Shown here: piece after piece, positions 6,701 to 10,000 of the stretch
Numbering within the stretch: the stretch's first letter is position 1
How the letters are laid out: each line of letters opens with the position of its first letter
Assembly (NCBI GenBank): GCA_030674185.1
Contig: JAPXFY010000013.1
Coordinates: forward strand, 55,854,455-55,864,454
DNA length: 10,000 bases
DNA from: Monoplex corrugatus
Taxonomy: Eukaryota > Mollusca > Gastropoda > Littorinimorpha > Ranellidae
Reading direction: 5' to 3'
Translations under genes and position numbers: made by a program
The notes under the pieces: generated by a model
Told to the model about the DNA's origin: nothing
Databases searched by the model: none
Seen by the model: only the letters and a program-made list of their open reading frames with translations

Positions 6701-7306
6701 GTGACCTCCCACCACGAAATAGTCTTACCTAGCATTTTGGGTATTTTCAGATATACATATCACTGGAAAGTGTACATTCTGCTGATTATTTTGGTACTTG
6801 AATAAAGGTTGTACTCAAAAAAAAATGTAGAAGTTATGTATGTTTAAAGTCATTAAGTTGTATGACGACCATTTTGAGAAAACGGCCTCTAAAGTTTTTG
6901 TGTGCTCTCCTACACACTTTTCTTAAATTTCTTTATTTGGTGGCTTTGACCCAGTTTGTTTCTAATTTTCGCTGTCATTATCTGAAAGGTGCACCACAGA
7001 GCTTTCATCAGTATAGTACATGTTTGGGTACTGTACAGGTTACGGTTCATAATAAGAGAAAAATACGTACTTTTGGTAGGAAATTGCGTTCTTTCTGCTG
7101 CGATCAGTGCATTGAAATACCGATTTAAAATTGATTAATAATATTTTTTTCAAGAAAAAAATTTCTGTGGGGGGTAGATTATAGTCTACAGAATCCAATT
7201 TTGAGAAAAAGTCAAAACACCCCAGACAGACCCTCAGTCACCTTTTCAGCTCCTAGTGATGTTTGACTGACTGCGAGTTAAGACTGATTTCGTGGTGGGA
7301 GGTCAC
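6701..7306. mobile_element. Non-autonomous DNA transposon with 27-bp terminal inverted repeats and AAAT target duplication
   Basis: The left end (6701-6727) begins GTGACCTCCCACCACGAAAT and continues AGTCTTA. The right end (7306-7279, reverse complement) is identical except for one extra base after the first 20. AAAT lies directly outside both ends (6697-6700 and 7307-7310), as expected of a 4-bp target-site duplication. The 606-bp body has A/T-rich stretches, a small central hairpin (T7-CAAG-A7 near 7143-7160) and a repeated ATTTTGAGAAAA motif (near 6870 and 7198). An 88-codon frame at 6862-7128 has no recognised domain. No transposase is encoded. Superfamilies with 4-bp duplications fit the size class, but the GTGACC end does not let me name one. 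Confidence 0.8.
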
Positions 7307-7310
7307 AAAT

Positions 7311-7592
7311 ATGTCCAAGCACCGACTGTGCTAAACTTTTCATTTGCCTTTTTGGCTTCAGAGGTTTGTAACGAAATTTTACTGAAAGTCATTTTGTTCG
7401 ACCATCCAGCTTCCTCTGGTAATATCGTCCACTTTTATGTTTCTGTTGCGTGCAGCAGTTGTGCTGACGGCTGTGGTGCTGTGAGCGGAACACTGAGTGG
7501 TGTCAATACCAGTCATCTCCAGAACTGTCTTACTGTAACCAATCAGCTCAGTGTGTGGTTAGAAGAGTCCCTCACATTCCCATTTCTTCCCT
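7311..7592. other. Unique sequence, possible exon not supportable
   Basis: A plus-strand frame runs from 7292 through this stretch into the CT satellite. The part before 7592 has mixed composition and several cysteines (for example CSSCADGCGAVSG). There is no recognised domain, and the frame begins inside the terminal inverted repeat, so I do not call a gene. An ACCAATCA motif lies near 7537. Confidence 0.4.
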
Positions 7593-7694
7593 CCCCCCCC
7601 CCCCCTCCCCAACTCTTCCTCCAATCCTTCTTCTTTCGTCTCCACTCTTCTCTCGGCGTTTCTGTCTATGCCTCTGTCCATCTATTTGTCTGCC

Positions 7695-7739
<45 letters not shown>

Positions 7740-8005
7740 TTCTCTTTTCTCTCTCTCTCTTTGTCAGCCTGTCACTGTCTCTTTCTTTGTCTCTCTTTGT
7801 TCCTCTGTCTCTCTCTTCTCTATCTCTGTCTCACCTTGTTCATCTGTCTCTGTTTCTATCTCTGTCTGCCTGTCTCCTTCTCTGCCTCTGTCTCTCTGTC
7901 TCTGCCTCTGTCTCTCTGTCTCTGTCTCTGTCTGTCTGTCTCTCTGTCTGTCTGTCTCTCTCTCTCCCTCTCTTTCTCTCTTTCTCTCCCCTCTATTCTT
8001 TCTAC
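7593..8005. repeat. C13 run and long TCTG/TC pyrimidine satellite
   Basis: Thirteen C (7593-7605) open a pyrimidine-rich tract. After about 80 bp of mixed pyrimidines come (TCTG)n (about 7690-7726), (TC)n, and then irregular TCTG/TCTC/TTTC mixtures to about 8005. The long Leu/Ser-rich frames across it are artefacts of repeat translation. Confidence 0.95.
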
Positions 8006-8054
8006 CCCTTTGTGTAGTGTATATGTAAATGTGCGTGTACGTGTTTGTTTCATT

Positions 8055-8068
8055 TGTGTGTGTATGTG

Positions 8069-8131
<63 letters not shown>

Positions 8132-8138
8132 GTGTGTG
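8055..8138. repeat. (TG)n microsatellite
   Basis: A TG run, broken by TATG and GTTG near its start and TTG near its end, with an uninterrupted core of about 60 bases at 8070-8130. The reverse strand gives a meaningless His-Thr run. Confidence 0.96.
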
Positions 8139-8157
8139 ATGTTTGTAAGTGAGTGTG

Positions 8158-8172
8158 TTGTTGTTGTAATTG

Positions 8173-8203
<31 letters not shown>

Positions 8204-8217
8204 GCTGTTGTTGTTGT
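8158..8217. repeat. (TTG)n trinucleotide microsatellite
   Basis: TTG units with one AATTG and one CTG interruption, followed by a few TCA units (8217-8227). Read on the opposite strand they are CAA repeats. The stretch is not in a supported coding frame. Confidence 0.95.
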
Positions 8218-8402
8218 CATCGTCATCATTGTTTTCTCCAAAGTTTTGAGTATTTGTTTGCTTGTTGTCTCTTATGTACAAATAACAAAATCTGGTTGAT
8301 CGAGAAATTGCGCCTGTCTTGTTTTGAGAATTACTTATGCGTTCTGGTTGTATTCTCGTCTAGTATTTCTGACAAAGTCTTATTACCTATTACTTGTAAG
8401 AG

Positions 8403-8418
8403 CCAGAGCGAGCGAGCG

Positions 8419-8461
<43 letters not shown>

Positions 8462-8690
8462 AAGAGAGACAGAGACAGACAGACAGACAGAGGGAGAGAG
8501 AGGTAGACAGACAGGCAGATAGAGAGACAGACAGAAAGACAGAAAGAGAGAGATAGGCCGATAGACAGATAGACAGACATACATAAACGAAGGAGAAAGA
8601 GACAGACAGACAGACAGAGACAGAGAGGGACAGAGACAGAGATATAGATTGTGGGGGGGGGGGGGTGAGACAGATAGACACAGAGAGAGA
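8403..8690. repeat. GA / GACA purine satellite with terminal G13
   Basis: A few GAGC units (8403-8423) lead to (GA)n (to about 8460), then GACA/GATA/GAAA mixtures to 8645, and a run of thirteen G at 8653-8665. Its reverse complement has the same order as the tract at 7593-8005 (C13, then TCTG-rich, then TC-rich). Confidence 0.95.
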
Positions 8691-9010
8691 AAGGACTGTT
8701 TGAATCCCTCTTGGGTAATATGGAATAATCTCCCTTTAAATAAGCCTAGCGATCGACAACAGGGGAATGCACTCACACGCAATCCACAGGCACAAGTCTA
8801 TGTGGGGAGAAACCCAGACTGCACGGTCAAAGATCAACGATAGACAATCAAAGGAAAAACACGATTGATGTTGACCTTGGAGTCATCATGATAGCAAAAG
8901 GATATCTACTTGATTTGTTTCTTTTGCTGGTCAGCACACGACGAACCGTCCTCATTGGACCTAGTGTTCAGATATCAAACATAAGACTAGACGGCAATAG
9001 TGAGTAGCAG
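8691..9010. other. Unique sequence, nothing recognised
   Basis: Mixed-composition sequence between satellites. No frame longer than about 60 codons, no repeat, and no RNA gene seen. Confidence 0.5.
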
Positions 9011-9245
9011 TAATAATAATAATAATAATACAACTACTACTACCACTACTAGTAATAACAATAATAACAACAACAAACAATCATAATAATGATAATGATA
9101 TAATATGATAATAATAATAATAATAAACGTAACAATAATAATAGGAAGAGGAAGAGGCAGAGAAGGAGCAGGGGAGGTGAAGGAGGAGGAGGAGGAGTAG
9201 TAGCAGTAGTAGTACTAGTAGTAGTAGTAGTAGTGGTAGTAGTAG
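9011..9245. repeat. Cluster of different trinucleotide repeats (TAA, CTA, AAC, AGG, TAG)
   Basis: In order: (TAA)n at 9011-9030, ACTACT units at 9032-9050, AAC/AAT units to about 9145, GGA/AGG units at 9146-9197, and TAG/AGT units at 9198-9245. The repeat period stays at three while the unit changes by single substitutions. Minus-strand translations are homopolymer runs and not coding. Confidence 0.94.
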
Positions 9246-9291
9246 AGAGACAGACAGAGACAGAGACAGAGAGAGACAGAGAGAGAGAGAG

Positions 9292-9350
<59 letters not shown>

Positions 9351-9353
9351 CAC
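9246..9353. repeat. GACA then (GA)n microsatellite
   Basis: CAGA/GACA units (9246-9275) turn into (GA)n with a GAAAGAAA interruption at about 9291-9299; the pure core is about 50 bases at 9300-9348. Confidence 0.96.
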
Positions 9354-9560
<207 letters not shown>

Positions 9561-9780
9561 AGTCTATGGCGTTAGGTATTGCTTACATCTGACTCTCTTT
9601 TGACGATTAACAAGGCAAAAGATGTGAACTAATATATAATATGTTGAATCATTCAAAACTGTCTTCTCTGCTTCATTTCCCGAGCATATCACATCATATC
9701 ACACTCTGTGGATAGACATTAAATGAAACTGAACACACACACACATAGTTACCTGCTGCAGTTGCGCTTTTCGATGCATG

Positions 9781-9792
9781 CCCCCCCCCCTC

Positions 9793-9832
<40 letters not shown>

Positions 9833-9833
9833 A

Positions 9834-9864
<31 letters not shown>

Positions 9865-9958
9865 CATCTCTGTCTGTCTCTGTCTGTCTCTCTCTCACCC
9901 CATTTCTCTGTCCATCTGTCTCTCTTCTTCACTGTCTCTGTCTCTGTCTCTGTCTGTT

Positions 9959-10000
<42 letters not shown>
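9781..10000. repeat. C10 run, (TC)n and (TCTG)n satellite, running off the window
   Basis: Ten C (9781-9790) are followed by (TC)n to about 9832, (TCTG)n at 9836-9862, irregular TCTG/TCTC mixtures, and a further (TCTG)n from about 9955 to the window edge. The tract continues beyond the window. Confidence 0.95.

Noticed and set aside
6862..7128. 88-codon plus-strand frame inside the AAAT-flanked element
   Set aside because: It has no transposase motif and no recognised fold, and is far too short for an autonomous element; treated as chance.
7292..8249. Three overlapping plus-strand Leu/Ser-rich frames (157 to 241 codons) that look like secreted or membrane proteins
   Set aside because: The hydrophobic character comes from CT and TG repeats read in different frames; all three frames are open at once, as expected of a low-stop satellite.

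Overview
This window looks like intergenic DNA from an animal genome, very probably a marine invertebrate and plausibly a gastropod or bivalve mollusc. The reasons are very dense long microsatellites (TG, TCTG/TC, TACA, TTG, TAA), a Penelope-type GIY-YIG endonuclease, a decayed non-LTR retrotransposon, several short foldback elements, and no bacterial-style gene packing. The taxon is an inference from repeat style; nothing here fixes the species. No complete host gene can be supported.

Layout. 1-96 may be the last codons of a host or element gene, with an AATAAA signal about 80 nt after its stop. 420-613 is a short foldback element with TTAA at both ends and piggyBac-like termini. 1066-1942 is a minisatellite of about 22 copies that mixes 38-bp and 44-bp units; the centre shows a higher-order short-long-long period of about 126 bp. 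2398-2716 is a TA/TG compound microsatellite. 3173-4017 (minus) is the broken C-terminal end of a non-LTR retrotransposon polyprotein, carrying an RNase H domain with one nonsense codon and one frameshift. It is cut off upstream by a TG microsatellite at 4022-4088.

4484-4892 is CT/TCTG satellite DNA. 5063-5236 is TACA/TA satellite. Directly next to it, 5237-5743 (minus) is the 3' end of a Penelope-like element: an intact GIY-YIG endonuclease domain, then a 3' region containing a hammerhead-ribozyme-like fold. 5967-6286 is an imperfect inverted repeat. 6286-6403 and 6574-6700 are diverged direct repeats. The second one ends exactly where a 606-bp element with 27-bp terminal inverted repeats and AAAT target duplications begins (6701-7306).

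From 7593 to the end the window is mostly simple-sequence DNA. Pyrimidine-rich and purine-rich tracts face each other around 7593-8665, bounded outside by C13 and G13 runs. Further on come trinucleotide, GA, CA and CT blocks.

No genes here appear to work together. The window is best read as a graveyard and nursery of mobile elements embedded in microsatellites, and several element ends abut or are interrupted by simple repeats. I found no convincing undescribed multi-gene system. The most interesting items are the hammerhead-like fold downstream of the Penelope endonuclease, the AAAT-flanked inverted-repeat element, the nested TTAA foldback and the higher-order minisatellite.
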